Assembly (NCBI RefSeq): GCF_019656455.1
Contig: NZ_BPMK01000004.1
Coordinates: 62,001-126,000, forward strand
Length of the DNA stretch: 64,000 nt
Source: Noviherbaspirillum aridicola
GTDB lineage: Bacteria > Pseudomonadota > Gammaproteobacteria > Burkholderiales > Burkholderiaceae_D
Direction: 5' to 3'
Within the stretch, counting starts at the first letter, position 1. Every line of letters begins with the position of its first letter. This document shows positions 24,929 through 33,089 of this stretch, one piece after another. The translations under genes were made by a program, and so were the position numbers. The notes under the pieces were generated by a model. The model saw only the letters and a program-made list of their open reading frames with translations, ran no database searches and was not told the DNA's origin.

Positions 24929-25078
24929 TTAAATTACTTGAACGGGGAGCTCGAATTCGACCAGGACCGGACAATGGTCGCTCATCGCCCAGTTATATGA
25001 CGCGCTGTTGAGCGGATAGGCGGAGGTCACTCGCTTCTCAAGCCGCTTGCTTACGAAGACATAGTCGTTTTGCCAGTC
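24929..25078 (-). pseudogene. exonuclease III/EEP-family C-terminal remnant
   Basis: About 50 codons on the minus strand, from a stop at 25079-25081 to TAA at 24929, encode WQNDYVFVSKRLEKRV and the hallmark SDHCPVLVEFELPV of the endonuclease/exonuclease/phosphatase fold (the catalytic SDH). The rest of the enzyme (~200 residues) is gone. It has no start and is a relic of an unrelated gene broken by rearrangement. Confidence 0.6.
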
Positions 25079-25113
25079 TTAGGTCTAACGAAGTATTCAT
25101 GAAGTGGTGCTGG

Positions 25114-26253
25114 TCAAGCAGCGTCGGCCCCGCGGTCGCTCTCGTTCGCGACGAAGAGGAAACAGTCGCCCAGTCTGTCGGATGCTGGCAGGGATTCTAC
25201 AAACTGCTGCATGATGCTTGGTCGGATGCCGTTCGCTTCCAGATAACGATACTGGAGTGCGTAGCCTTCGTAGACCCGGTTGCGTGAAGCGAACTTGCGC
25301 AAGACATCGATACCTGTTGTATCGGTAGTGCTCGGTTTCAGCTGAGGCAGGCGGAACGGCGACATCTGCGCGCGCAAATCGTCGACCCAAGCAATTCCTT
25401 TTTCCGTGCCATGTGCAAAATCCAGCCAGTCGACAATCTCCTCGGTTCGGATGCTCGCCGAGTAGGCCGACAGGAGAAAGCGCTCCGGGTCCTTGCCAAG
25501 CGCCAGGTCGCATCCAATGCGGCGGGCTGCCGCAGTCCAGGTTGCATGCGCGTCATCGAGATCGGATACCGCCGTGTCGCGCATGTCCAGTTCTGCCGAG
25601 CAGAGCGCATGCCCCAGCGCGGTAACGGTGTAGTACTCTTCGATCGCAAACACGTTTTCGATGCGGTCGACGGCCAACAGCTGGTCGCGGTAACGCTGGT
25701 GAATTTCACCGAGTGTCTGGCGCGCATTGATCAGAAGCGGGATGCGTGTCTTGTCCTCGAGGCCAGAATGGATCCCGGAGAGCGTCTTGAGTGCGGTGGC
25801 CAGCGCGGCCTTCTCCTGCGACTGCAGAAAAGTCTTGATTGCCTTAACGTCCTTGGCGATCTCATTGAGTTTCTGGTCAATCTGGTTCAGTTTCCTGGCA
25901 AGGAATACGAAGCCGGCGCTGCTTACCGCGAGCGTGAGCCCGGATAGAGCGATGGTGCCCTGAGCCAGACTGATCAGCTGCGATGTAGCCGCCTCGATGG
26001 CCTTGACGTCTTTGCCAATTTTGTACAGCTGGAAGCTGTTGACGGCATTGAGGACGAGACCGGCAGGGCCGGCAAGTGGAATGGCGGGCGCGGCGGCCAA
26101 TGAGCTTCCGGCGTTGATGAGATGAGCAACGATTTGCCCCGATGGGTTGCGGATGACGCCGCCACAAATCTTGTAGGCGTTTGTGACGACGCCGTAGAGG
26201 ACATGTTGGGGAACGGTGCGGGAGAGTGTGAAGCCTGCGAGTTCGCTAATCAT
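25114..26253 (-). CDS. helical, membrane-associated hypothetical protein (379 aa)
   Basis: 379 residues from the ATG before ISELAGFTLS (26253); the open frame reaches 26391 but the extra part is not protein-like. The N-terminal region has YKICGGVIRNPSGQIVAHLI, a pattern I associate with island-borne proteins of unknown function, followed by a Gly/Ala-rich hydrophobic stretch (about 48-66) and a second hydrophobic hairpin (QGTIALSGLTLAVSSAGFVF, ~95-120). Then comes a coiled coil (ARKLNQIDQKLNEIAKDVKA) and a helical C-terminal domain. The hydrophobic hairpin next to coiled coils resembles alpha-pore-forming proteins, but there is no direct proof. It has no close partner gene. Confidence 0.6.
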   Translation of the reverse strand: MISELAGFTLSRTVPQHVLYGVVTNAYKICGGVIRNPSGQIVAHLINAGSSLAAAPAIPLAGPAGLVLNAVNSFQLYKIGKDVKAIEAATSQLISLAQGTIALSGLTLAVSSAGFVFLARKLNQIDQKLNEIAKDVKAIKTFLQSQEKAALATALKTLSGIHSGLEDKTRIPLLINARQTLGEIHQRYRDQLLAVDRIENVFAIEEYYTVTALGHALCSAELDMRDTAVSDLDDAHATWTAAARRIGCDLALGKDPERFLLSAYSASIRTEEIVDWLDFAHGTEKGIAWVDDLRAQMSPFRLPQLKPSTTDTTGIDVLRKFASRNRVYEGYALQYRYLEANGIRPSIMQQFVESLPASDRLGDCFLFVANESDRGADAA

Positions 26254-26440
26254 GGTGGTTTGACGTTGCCAGTTATCAACAAGATTGTAGTACACGCAGG
26301 CGAGTGCAGCTATATAGCTCAGCTGACACGCTTGATATTTTGGTTGGCGTCCCCGGAAGGGACGGATGGCGTGCTGCGCGCACGCCTTCATGAGTTGGTG
26401 ATTGCCCGCGCGTGAGGGAGTATGGCCTTAAGGCCCGGGG

Positions 26441-26785
26441 TTAAGGCGGGCTGGAGCAGACTGCGGCTCTAGCAGGCGGGAAGCGGGGGCGCCGTACCGC
26501 TGCTTGCGCCGTGGTAGCGCTGGCCGCGCTGGTCAGGGTGGTGGTCGACGTGGGCCGGAGTGGCTCCAGGGCGCGCAAGTTTCTGAGCTCGTGCTCGATA
26601 AGCTCGATCATCTGTGCGTGGGTGGCATCACAGCTGCGCCCGTCCACGTTGCAGTCCAGGCGGGAGTTCAGGGCCAGTGTGATAAACACCTGCGCGTCCC
26701 GACCTATGCTTGGCGCGCAGGCTGCGTTGTTGGACGCCGAGCATAGTCGCCGTAGGCGTGGCACCGCGAGCGAGACACGCACCAA
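26441..26785 (-). CDS. doubtful small open frame (114 aa)
   Basis: Open frame with a plausible middle part (AQVFITLALNSRLDCNVDGR followed by THAQMIELIEHELRNLRALE) but low-complexity ends of Pro/Ala/Thr. No ribosome site is evident and no family is recognised. It starts just after the broken toxin gene on the same strand. It may be a remnant of a larger gene. Confidence 0.25.
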   Translation of the reverse strand: MVRVSLAVPRLRRLCSASNNAACAPSIGRDAQVFITLALNSRLDCNVDGRSCDATHAQMIELIEHELRNLRALEPLRPTSTTTLTSAASATTAQAAVRRPRFPPARAAVCSSPP

Positions 26786-26797
26786 ATCAAGAGAATG

Positions 26798-27302
26798 CTA
26801 AAGGGAGCCGCCGCGCTCCACTACTTGCTCCTGCCGTTGCGTTTGTGCCGTGACCTCGGCCAAGAGCTCGTCCCAATCGTTTGACGGGTTACCTGATTTC
26901 AGCATCCTGGCGAAGGTCTTGGTGGCGTCAGACTTACTGCCGTAGGCGCAATGTGTCCTCGTCATTGATCCATCCATAGATGATGACCTTGGACTTGGTG
27001 TCGTACCGAAAGAACAGGCTGTACTGCTGGAACAGCTTCGCGCGAAACCAATTCTTGTACTGCTCACCAAGAGTGTCCCCTTGCCGGTATTCCTGGCGGC
27101 CCGGATCCTCCGGGATCACCTTGAAGATGAGATGGGTGATGGCGGCGAGCGGCTTCGCTTCCTTCTTTTTCTTGTATTGCTCAGCGTCGGCCTGTCGGAG
27201 CTTCTCGACCACGTCGAGCAGGCCCTCATATTGACCCAGGAACTGCGCGTGCAGGTAGATCCGCCAGCCGTTGACGACCAGCGGCTGCGGAGGAGGCGCC
27301 AT
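26798..27302 (-). pseudogene. yhaV: YhaV-family toxin, frameshifted
   Basis: Starts at 27302 with MAPPPQPLVVNGWRIYLHAQ and follows the YhaV (RelE-superfamily ribosome-associated RNase) pattern: the EQYKKKKEAKPLAAI segment, EYRQGDTLGEQYKNWFRAKL, QQYSLFFRYDTKSKVIIYGW and INDEDTLR. The frame then shifts: it continues LRQ-stop at 26934, while the remaining conserved part (AYGSKSDATKTFARMLKSGN, then DWDELLAEV) is found in another frame running to 26798. A 2-base loss within CGCGCC at about 26945 explains it. Without the shift the protein would be ~167 residues, close to the family length. The start overlaps the upstream stop (TGATG). Either the toxin is inactivated or this is a sequencing error. 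Confidence 0.8.
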
Positions 27303-27676
27303 CAATCGTCCTCGAGTGGCGCATTGATGTCGTATTCGACCCCGGCAGTCGCGGCCAGGCCCCGCTCGAGCAACGCGTCCGCGAGCAGCTTGCAAAGTGC
27401 CCGCGGCCTGAAGACAAGTCTTTCGACCGCTTCTGGGAGCGGGCTTCCGCGCAGGTCCAGGACGATCTTCAGCATCAGCCACTGGTCGAGGCCCGCTACG
27501 CCGGTCAATTCTTCACCGCCGATGATCGCCGGGATCTGAACGCGCACCTGATCCGTCACTTGCGCCACTCGGGTACGTAACGTGTGATTCGGATCGCTGC
27601 GTTCACGAAGGCTTTGATCTACTGGGATCAATCTCCCATATTTATGGGGGATTGTGAGCAGCGGAATGGCGGTCAT
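27302..27676 (-). CDS. putative antitoxin upstream of the YhaV-type toxin
   Basis: 124 residues ending one base into the toxin start, so the two are translationally coupled, as expected for an antitoxin-toxin pair. It does not look like PrlF (no recognisable SpoVT/AbrB strand pattern). Visible parts are LIPVDQSLRERSDPNHTLRT, VTDQVRVQIPAIIGGEELTG and LMLKIVLDLRGSPLPEAVER, followed by a helical end. It may be a different antitoxin family attached to a YhaV toxin. A hairpin-type inverted repeat (27735-27754) lies ~60 bp upstream of its start and may be its operator. Role inferred from position only. Confidence 0.55.
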   Translation of the reverse strand: MTAIPLLTIPHKYGRLIPVDQSLRERSDPNHTLRTRVAQVTDQVRVQIPAIIGGEELTGVAGLDQWLMLKIVLDLRGSPLPEAVERLVFRPRALCKLLADALLERGLAATAGVEYDINAPLEDD

Positions 27677-27734
27677 GCGCCTTTCAGCTTAGTTTCCCTG
27701 ACAACGTTATCTTGCCGGCTTGTAAGATTTGTGT

Positions 27735-27754
27735 CGATCTATCAGAATAGATCG
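27735..27754. promoter_or_regulatory. inverted repeat, candidate operator of the toxin locus
   Basis: CGATCTAT-CAGA-ATAGATCG, perfect 8-bp arms, 59 bases upstream of the putative antitoxin start. Toxin-antitoxin operons are typically autoregulated through such sites. Confidence 0.45.
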
Positions 27755-28198
27755 TTCGGGCTCTTTTGGGAGGCAGTGGTGCAGACGCCAGGCCACTACC
27801 CATATTGAATGTTGAGGACGTTCAGCTTGAACGAATTCGAGAGATCCCTCGCTGCGAGAGTGAACCAATTGGAACGAGCTGGGCGACGCCGGCGGCAGTA
27901 ATGGATGCGATGCCTAGCCCGATTGGAAGCGTGACGTGAAGTTATCCGAATCGATACCAAGACGAATGCCATCAGAAAGACGCGATACGGATAGCGGCGA
28001 TAACATCTCGCGCACGAGATTCAGGATGAGCGCCCAAGAACGTCCTGCAGAGAGAGCGCCGGGCATGCGTCGCCTCGAAATGAGCGGCACCATGGTTTCG
28101 AAGACAGCAGGGGGCACCCAGACGGCTCACGCGAGAGATGATCGTCTTCTTGCCGGGCCGGTCTGGGGCGGAGGGGATTCGGCCGAGGAAAAGAATCC
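27755..28198. other. ~440 bp divergent intergenic region
   Basis: Lies between the toxin locus (minus strand) and the right vWA/MotA/MotB-like operon (plus strand). Short open frames are present, including one that ends in the vWA start as ATGA, but their composition does not look like protein. The promoter of the right operon should be here; no confident -35/-10 pair can be named. Confidence 0.4.
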
Positions 28199-29383
28199 AT
28201 GACTCACTTGTGCAGGAGTTATGAATGCGGGAAGCGCCACAGCAGGGAGGTGAATTTTTGCCCGTACTGCGGAGCTAGCCAGGCAAATTCTCCGTCTCGA
28301 ACGCCCACCCCACGGCCGAAAAACGCTCGACAGGCATGGAGTGTATCGAGGAACGATTCTAATATCCTTGCCCGCGCGCCAGAACGCCGGGGGCCGCAAG
28401 ATGCGCCGCAGGATAACGAACCAGGCAGTGAGATGGCGTCCAGTACAACTGGGACCGCTGCGACGGATCATGCTTCGAAAACTAGCCTTGAAGATCGTGG
28501 TAGCGGCGGACAGAGCGGTGGAAGCGAAGCACGTGGTCAGGCCAGGGGAAGTCCCAGGCGCTTGTACTTGTACGCCGGCGCCGCGGTCTTGCTGGTCCTG
28601 GTCATGCTAGTGGCCGCCCAGGCTCTTCTCGCACCCCAGAAACGGGAAGTTTTCGCGCAGGTGGCGGACGGGGAAAGTCAACTTGAATGTCCCGAGCAAG
28701 TAGACGCGAGCACCATCGTCGTCCTGGACATGCCCACACCATATGATGAGACAGTACGGAAGGAAGTTTCGGCACGGGTTGCAGAGCAACTGAGTGCAGG
28801 AGGCCGAGGCGTTCACCGGCTCACCGTATTTTCGACGCTGCAGAGCCCCGAACGGGCCGCCGCTCCGGTTACTTCAGTCTGCAGCGCAACGCCCGAGTGG
28901 AGCCGCCTGATCGGCTGGCTTCCCAATGCAATGCCCGGAACGCGCGGCGCGCTCATGAAGGCGCTTGACAACGCGGTACGTTTGGCGCAGCCCGACTCTG
29001 CCCGAATGCCAGTTTCAAGACTCTTAGCAGATATCTCGGTGACCCAGTATCTGCGCGCGCCGAGGAACACGATCACGGTGTTCTCGGATCTTCTGGAAGA
29101 TTCGCCGCGGTTCAGCCTGCGCCGCTGCGATTCAGGCGAGTCCGCCGTTAGCAGCTACAGGGAAATGCGGCGCGGCGCGCTGGAGCGTCCCCAGTTCGGC
29201 AACACCTTCGTCTCGCTCAATCTCGCACCCGTGCTCGGAGTGACGGGCAAGACCATTGATTGCCGAAATCACTTTTGGAGATGGTTCTTCAGCGATATCG
29301 AAGGGCCGCAGGCCGGTTTGAATTTCAGCTATCTGCCCGGCGGGGTGGAATTGAGTGCCACTAAGGAAGAAACAACGAGATGA
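28199..29383 (+). CDS. zinc-ribbon / transmembrane / vWA-like protein (right system)
   Basis: 394 residues. The N-terminus is a four-cysteine zinc ribbon (C5, C10, C21, C24; NFCPYCGAS). A disordered linker follows to ~118, then one transmembrane helix (about 122-144, LYAGAAVLLVLVMLVAAQAL), then an extracytoplasmic vWA-like domain with a degenerate metal site (STIVVLDMPTPYD at 171-183) and TITVFSDLLEDSPRFSL, which matches the left-system vWA protein. The ribbon would sit in the cytoplasm and the vWA domain in the periplasm. First gene of an operon: its stop overlaps the next start as ATGA. The same kind of zinc ribbon is found at the N-terminus of the 33090-34337 protein. Confidence 0.7.
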   Translation: MTHLCRSYECGKRHSREVNFCPYCGASQANSPSRTPTPRPKNARQAWSVSRNDSNILARAPERRGPQDAPQDNEPGSEMASSTTGTAATDHASKTSLEDRGSGGQSGGSEARGQARGSPRRLYLYAGAAVLLVLVMLVAAQALLAPQKREVFAQVADGESQLECPEQVDASTIVVLDMPTPYDETVRKEVSARVAEQLSAGGRGVHRLTVFSTLQSPERAAAPVTSVCSATPEWSRLIGWLPNAMPGTRGALMKALDNAVRLAQPDSARMPVSRLLADISVTQYLRAPRNTITVFSDLLEDSPRFSLRRCDSGESAVSSYREMRRGALERPQFGNTFVSLNLAPVLGVTGKTIDCRNHFWRWFFSDIEGPQAGLNFSYLPGGVELSATKEETTR

Positions 29384-31053
29384 CTAAGAATTATTTCCCG
29401 ACGATGATTGGCGCAATGCTCACATCGGTAGTCGTGTTGCTGGCAACGGCCTTCGTTGTTCCGACGACCCCACCATTGGTAGCCATCGTCCTTGCTATTC
29501 TCCCGCTAGCGTATTACCACTTCAGATTGCTGTCGCAGGCCAAATCCGGTTTGTCCCAGGTAGAAATCGACAGCGTCTACTATTTTGGCTTCCTGATCAC
29601 AGTCGCTGCACTGTGCATTAGCGCGTTCGTGGTTGGTGCCGAGGACGCAGCGGCACACGTGGAGACAGTTGTCCACCAGTTCGGGACAGGTTTGATTGCA
29701 ACTGGATACGCCGTGGTCGCACGCATGCACCTGCAAAGCAAGTGCGTTCAGGTCAACGAGCTCAGCATGGATGAGCTGATGGACAAGTACGTCAGCAAGT
29801 CGGCAGAGCTGGTCACCAATGTGGAGACTGCAAGCAACCAGCTCGCTGCGTTTTCCAAGGAGATCGTCGCAAAAACGATCGAGGCTTCTGAATTGACCAG
29901 ACGCGCCGCCGAAGAGAAGATGCTCGACGTGGCACAGGGATTTGCCGAGGAGATCGCCGATGTGCTGGCATCTGCCACATCGGGCACGCACGAGTTGCGG
30001 GTCCTGCTGAACAATACGGCATTCAATGGGGAGCGCCAACAGTATGTACAGAGCGTGAAAAATACGCTGGCCATCACGGCCGACCTCAACAAGGCGCTCG
30101 CAGAGCTCACGGCGAAGACCCGCGAGGAAATCGGGGCGGTCCAGAACGCTATTTCCGCCTCTTCCAACCTCGGCGCATGCCTTAACCAGGTGTCTCTCCA
30201 AATCAAGGTACTTGGCGGCCCTGGCGGCGATCTGGTGCAGTCTGCGCAGTCTCTGGGCAATGTGAACGAGAGCATTGCCGATACGGCTCGCATTATGGCC
30301 GGTTCAGCCGCTTCGCTACAGGAATTTGCGACGGCCGTCAGCGATGCCGGCCCGGCATTCAAGGGCATGCGTGCGGCGACCAAGCGCGCGGCGGACCAGC
30401 TGGAAACGCTTGAGGCAGCATCCGGCCGACTGGGGGGCGCAGTTGAGCACATTGCCGAGGCGGCAGAGGCGTCTGATGTTCTTGCTAGGGACATCCGCGG
30501 CCTGAGCGTTGTCATGCCAGTACTTGCTCAGCATGCGGGCAATCTGTCCGCGCAGCTGGAAAAGGCTGGCAACATCAGCAGCGGCTTCGGCAAGGAACTG
30601 TCCAGGCTTCCCGAGTACGCGCACTCCGTCGAGGCCCTGAATGCACGTATTGCCGCCTCAATTGAGAGCATCGGGCGCGAGGCCGAACGGGGGGCGGCGC
30701 AGGCAGCAAAGATTGTCGCGGCCGGGGAAAGCACGGCAAGGACGGCGCAGGATACGCAGAGGATGCTCGACCTCGCGGCAAAGCTCGACAGCACAGTCGT
30801 GTCGTTACAGGGAGCGTTCGACGCCTTGTCCGGCTCGGTGGCAAATGCACAGACCACCCTGCTGTCTTCGGCGGAGGACGTGAAGGCGCGCCTTGCGACC
30901 TCGGGCCGGTCCGTGGAGGATGAATTGCACCGTGCATCTGCTGCCGCGTTACAGTCCCTCGAACGCCTCAAGGCCGGCACCGACGCAGTGACTGCACCGG
31001 TCAGTGATAATCGAGTAACGGGACCTAGCAACGTACCTGCAGAAACAGCATGA
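29380..31053 (+). CDS. MotA/ZorA-like four-TM protein with ~440-residue tail (right system A subunit)
   Basis: 557 residues. Four hydrophobic segments in the first 118 (about 7-27, 31-49, 66-87, 98-116). The third and fourth are VYYFGFLITVAALCISAFVV and FGTGLIATGYAVVARM, aligning with CYYIGFIFTMTS and RFGAAMVSTVVGMGVRVYL of the left A subunit and with the small/polar helices of MotA, TolQ and ZorA. The tail is helical throughout, Ala-rich, with heptad-like spacing (LEAASGRLGGAVEHIAEAAE) and resembles methyl-accepting or ZorA-type tails. It overlaps the genes on both sides by four bases. Ion-channel function with the next product is inferred. Confidence 0.65.
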   Translation: MTKNYFPTMIGAMLTSVVVLLATAFVVPTTPPLVAIVLAILPLAYYHFRLLSQAKSGLSQVEIDSVYYFGFLITVAALCISAFVVGAEDAAAHVETVVHQFGTGLIATGYAVVARMHLQSKCVQVNELSMDELMDKYVSKSAELVTNVETASNQLAAFSKEIVAKTIEASELTRRAAEEKMLDVAQGFAEEIADVLASATSGTHELRVLLNNTAFNGERQQYVQSVKNTLAITADLNKALAELTAKTREEIGAVQNAISASSNLGACLNQVSLQIKVLGGPGGDLVQSAQSLGNVNESIADTARIMAGSAASLQEFATAVSDAGPAFKGMRAATKRAADQLETLEAASGRLGGAVEHIAEAAEASDVLARDIRGLSVVMPVLAQHAGNLSAQLEKAGNISSGFGKELSRLPEYAHSVEALNARIAASIESIGREAERGAAQAAKIVAAGESTARTAQDTQRMLDLAAKLDSTVVSLQGAFDALSGSVANAQTTLLSSAEDVKARLATSGRSVEDELHRASAAALQSLERLKAGTDAVTAPVSDNRVTGPSNVPAETA

Positions 31054-31793
31054 AGCGATCAAACGATGTCTATTTCATCACCCTGATTGATCTCCTTGTG
31101 CAGATCATCTTCCTCGGTCTGCTCCTGTACGTATTGGCCAAGGCGGTACAGGAACGGGATGACAAGCGCCGTGCAGATGAGAAGGAGGCGACGGCGGCAC
31201 TGCTCAAGGCGAGCGGGGTTTCGAGTATCACGGAACTTACGGATGAACTGACCAAGCTGGCGCCGCTAAAGGAACTGAAGGGCACGGCAGATTTCATTAG
31301 CCGCGCCGGAGGCGCCGCCGAGGTCAAGAAGGCCGCTGAACTTGTAGCGCAGGCAGGCGGCGTGGAGAACCTTTCCACGAAGCTGGCGGAGGCGCAGGCT
31401 GCAACTTCCGTGGTATCCGCCGCGGGCGGGATCGAGAAGGTCGCCGCCATCGTGAAGAAGCACGAGGAAGGAAGCGGAAAGCCGCCGTGCCTCTACACCG
31501 AAAGCGGAACGAAGAAGGTTGCGCGGCCGGTCGCCATCGTCCTGGCCGATGATTCGTCAATTACGTTCCAGGGGCTGACAAGCGACTTGGCATCAGTGCT
31601 CGGGTTGCTGGGCAAGCAGTATGACGCGGTCGAGCGGCTTTCGTTTGCAGAGTTTTCAGCGACGTTTTCTCCGCTGCTTCGTCTGAAACCGGAGTGCCGC
31701 TATACCTTGCGTTTCATTGAGAAGACAGATCTGGTGCATGCGCGCGAAGCGGCACGTGCTACCTTCAATCTCAGCATTAGGCGATCAAACTGA
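31050..31793 (+). CDS. MotB/ExbD/ZorB-like single-TM protein (right system B subunit)
   Basis: 247 residues. One N-terminal helix with an Asp at its start, YFITLIDLLVQIIFLGLLLY (D14), which is the ion-path acid pattern of MotB, ExbD, TolR and ZorB. Next is a helical section with three AGG-x-E repeats (near 86, 102 and 125), then a C-terminal domain bounded by KPPCLYTESG (PPC at 145-147) and ECRYTLRFIEKTD (CR at 216-217). The left B protein has the same PPC...CR domain after a longer coiled coil. No OmpA peptidoglycan-binding motif is apparent, so this C-domain may be a distinct periplasmic module. Overlaps the A gene by ATGA. Confidence 0.7.
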   Translation: MKRSNDVYFITLIDLLVQIIFLGLLLYVLAKAVQERDDKRRADEKEATAALLKASGVSSITELTDELTKLAPLKELKGTADFISRAGGAAEVKKAAELVAQAGGVENLSTKLAEAQAATSVVSAAGGIEKVAAIVKKHEEGSGKPPCLYTESGTKKVARPVAIVLADDSSITFQGLTSDLASVLGLLGKQYDAVERLSFAEFSATFSPLLRLKPECRYTLRFIEKTDLVHAREAARATFNLSIRRSN

Positions 31794-31879
31794 TCGGCAT
31801 TGGCCTTGAATCGTCGTGCCTGGAAATGAAGTGTCCGTTCAGGTGCACGGTGACATCGTGAAGCGCAGGGGGTATCGAC

Positions 31880-32227
31880 ATGACCAGGACAGGAATTGCC
31901 CTATTGTTTGCTCTCGCCCCTGGAACGGCCTTTGCGCACGGTGGTGGTGTCAATAGCGAAGGTTGCCATACTAACCGCAGGACGGGTGATTACCATTGCC
32001 ACGGAGGCAGGCCAACAACGCCGTCGCTACCGCTGCTCGCGCCATCGAGCGGGCCGGCATCCGGAAACCGGTCATCGGCTTCGTCGTCCTGGAGAACGTC
32101 GCCGTTCGCGAACTGTTCGGAGGCCCGTGCGGCTGGTGCTGCGCCCGTACGTCGCGGCGATCCTGGTTATGGCCCTCACCTCGATCGCGACAATGATGGA
32201 GTCGGGTGTGAACCGTATCGTCGTTGA
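31880..32227 (+). CDS. secreted YHYH/excalibur-domain protein
   Basis: 115 residues. Signal peptide (MTRTGIALLFALAPGTAFAH), then a histidine/cysteine motif, EGCHTNRRTGDYHCHGG, as in YHYH-type proteins, a Ser/Pro linker, and a C-terminal excalibur Ca2+-binding domain: FANCSEARAAGAAPVRRGDP, then the acidic loop LDRDNDGVGCE. Excalibur domains often sit at the end of secreted SNase-type nucleases. Here the nuclease domain is absent and the gene takes the slot that an SNase fills in the left operon. It is 86 bp after the B-subunit stop and probably in the same transcript. Confidence 0.8.
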   Translation: MTRTGIALLFALAPGTAFAHGGGVNSEGCHTNRRTGDYHCHGGRPTTPSLPLLAPSSGPASGNRSSASSSWRTSPFANCSEARAAGAAPVRRGDPGYGPHLDRDNDGVGCEPYRR

Positions 32228-32352
32228 ACGGAAGTGGCACCCCTAAGCACGGGTGCTCTCCCATCTAAGGCAAGGCAGGCGGCGGACCGAAGGAATTCCG
32301 GAGAAGCCCGGGCCCTGCTCAAAGTGTGAGTGGGCCGCGGACAAGACAAGCG

Positions 32353-33060
32353 CTACTTGCTCGCCAAAACGATGTCGTTTGCGTGTGGCCCGTGCACCAG
32401 CTGGACCTTCGAATCGGACTGGCTCATCACCTTATTGTTCACATACAGAAGGGTACGCGCGGTGTAGACGCCCTGAGGAGCGCTTTTCGGCAGTTTGAAC
32501 GCGAAGGTATTCTGATACTGGCCTGCGCCACCGTTTTCATTGACCACTTTTGGGAGACGGTTAAATTCCTTGCCTTCCGGGTTGATCAGCACCAGCTCTT
32601 CCTTGATCTCCTTGACCGGGATATCGCGGCCCGGCACCACTTCGATGTTGGACCTGAGCTGAACATCGCTGCCGGCGCGGATTGCTTGTGATGGCGCAAT
32701 CGCGGTCGCGTAGCGAACGACCGTGGGCTGCGGTGGCAAAGCACCGGCTTGGCGCCGATAGTCTTGCTCGACCGCCTCGGCGCTTCTCGTTTGTTGCGAG
32801 TGAGCGTTAATCGCCACGCAGGCGAGGGCACCAAGCGCTCCGCCGATTGCAGCGCCTGTTGCCATGTTGCGTGTGTTGCCCCCGGCGATCACGGCGCCAA
32901 GCACGGCACCGATGGCTCCGATTGCAGCCGCGTTGCATCCGCCGTCGCTCACACTCGCGTTCTGCGTACCGTCTCCGCCGCGGGGCGTTGCACATCCAGC
33001 GACAAAAACAGTCACTGCCAAAACACCGGACGCCGACTTCATGAATTTGCTTGCTGCCAT
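32353..33060 (-). CDS. lipoprotein with glycine-zipper segment
   Basis: 235 residues from the ATG at 33060 (AAGGGAGC upstream). A lipoprotein signal ends at the lipobox VAGC (about residue 23). Residues ~45-82 form a glycine-zipper: AIGAIGAVLGAVIAGG and ATGAAIGGALGALACVAI, typical of outer-membrane or membrane-inserted lipoproteins. The C-terminal ~120 residues are beta-rich (SDVQLRSNIEVVPGRDIPVK, then GVYTARTLLYVNNKVM). Last gene of the seven-gene minus-strand operon with the tubulin-like protein. Function unknown; probably an envelope component. Confidence 0.7.
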   Translation of the reverse strand: MAASKFMKSASGVLAVTVFVAGCATPRGGDGTQNASVSDGGCNAAAIGAIGAVLGAVIAGGNTRNMATGAAIGGALGALACVAINAHSQQTRSAEAVEQDYRRQAGALPPQPTVVRYATAIAPSQAIRAGSDVQLRSNIEVVPGRDIPVKEIKEELVLINPEGKEFNRLPKVVNENGGAGQYQNTFAFKLPKSAPQGVYTARTLLYVNNKVMSQSDSKVQLVHGPHANDIVLASK

Positions 33061-33089
33061 GTTTGCTCCCTTGATGCTTATCCTGGTTG

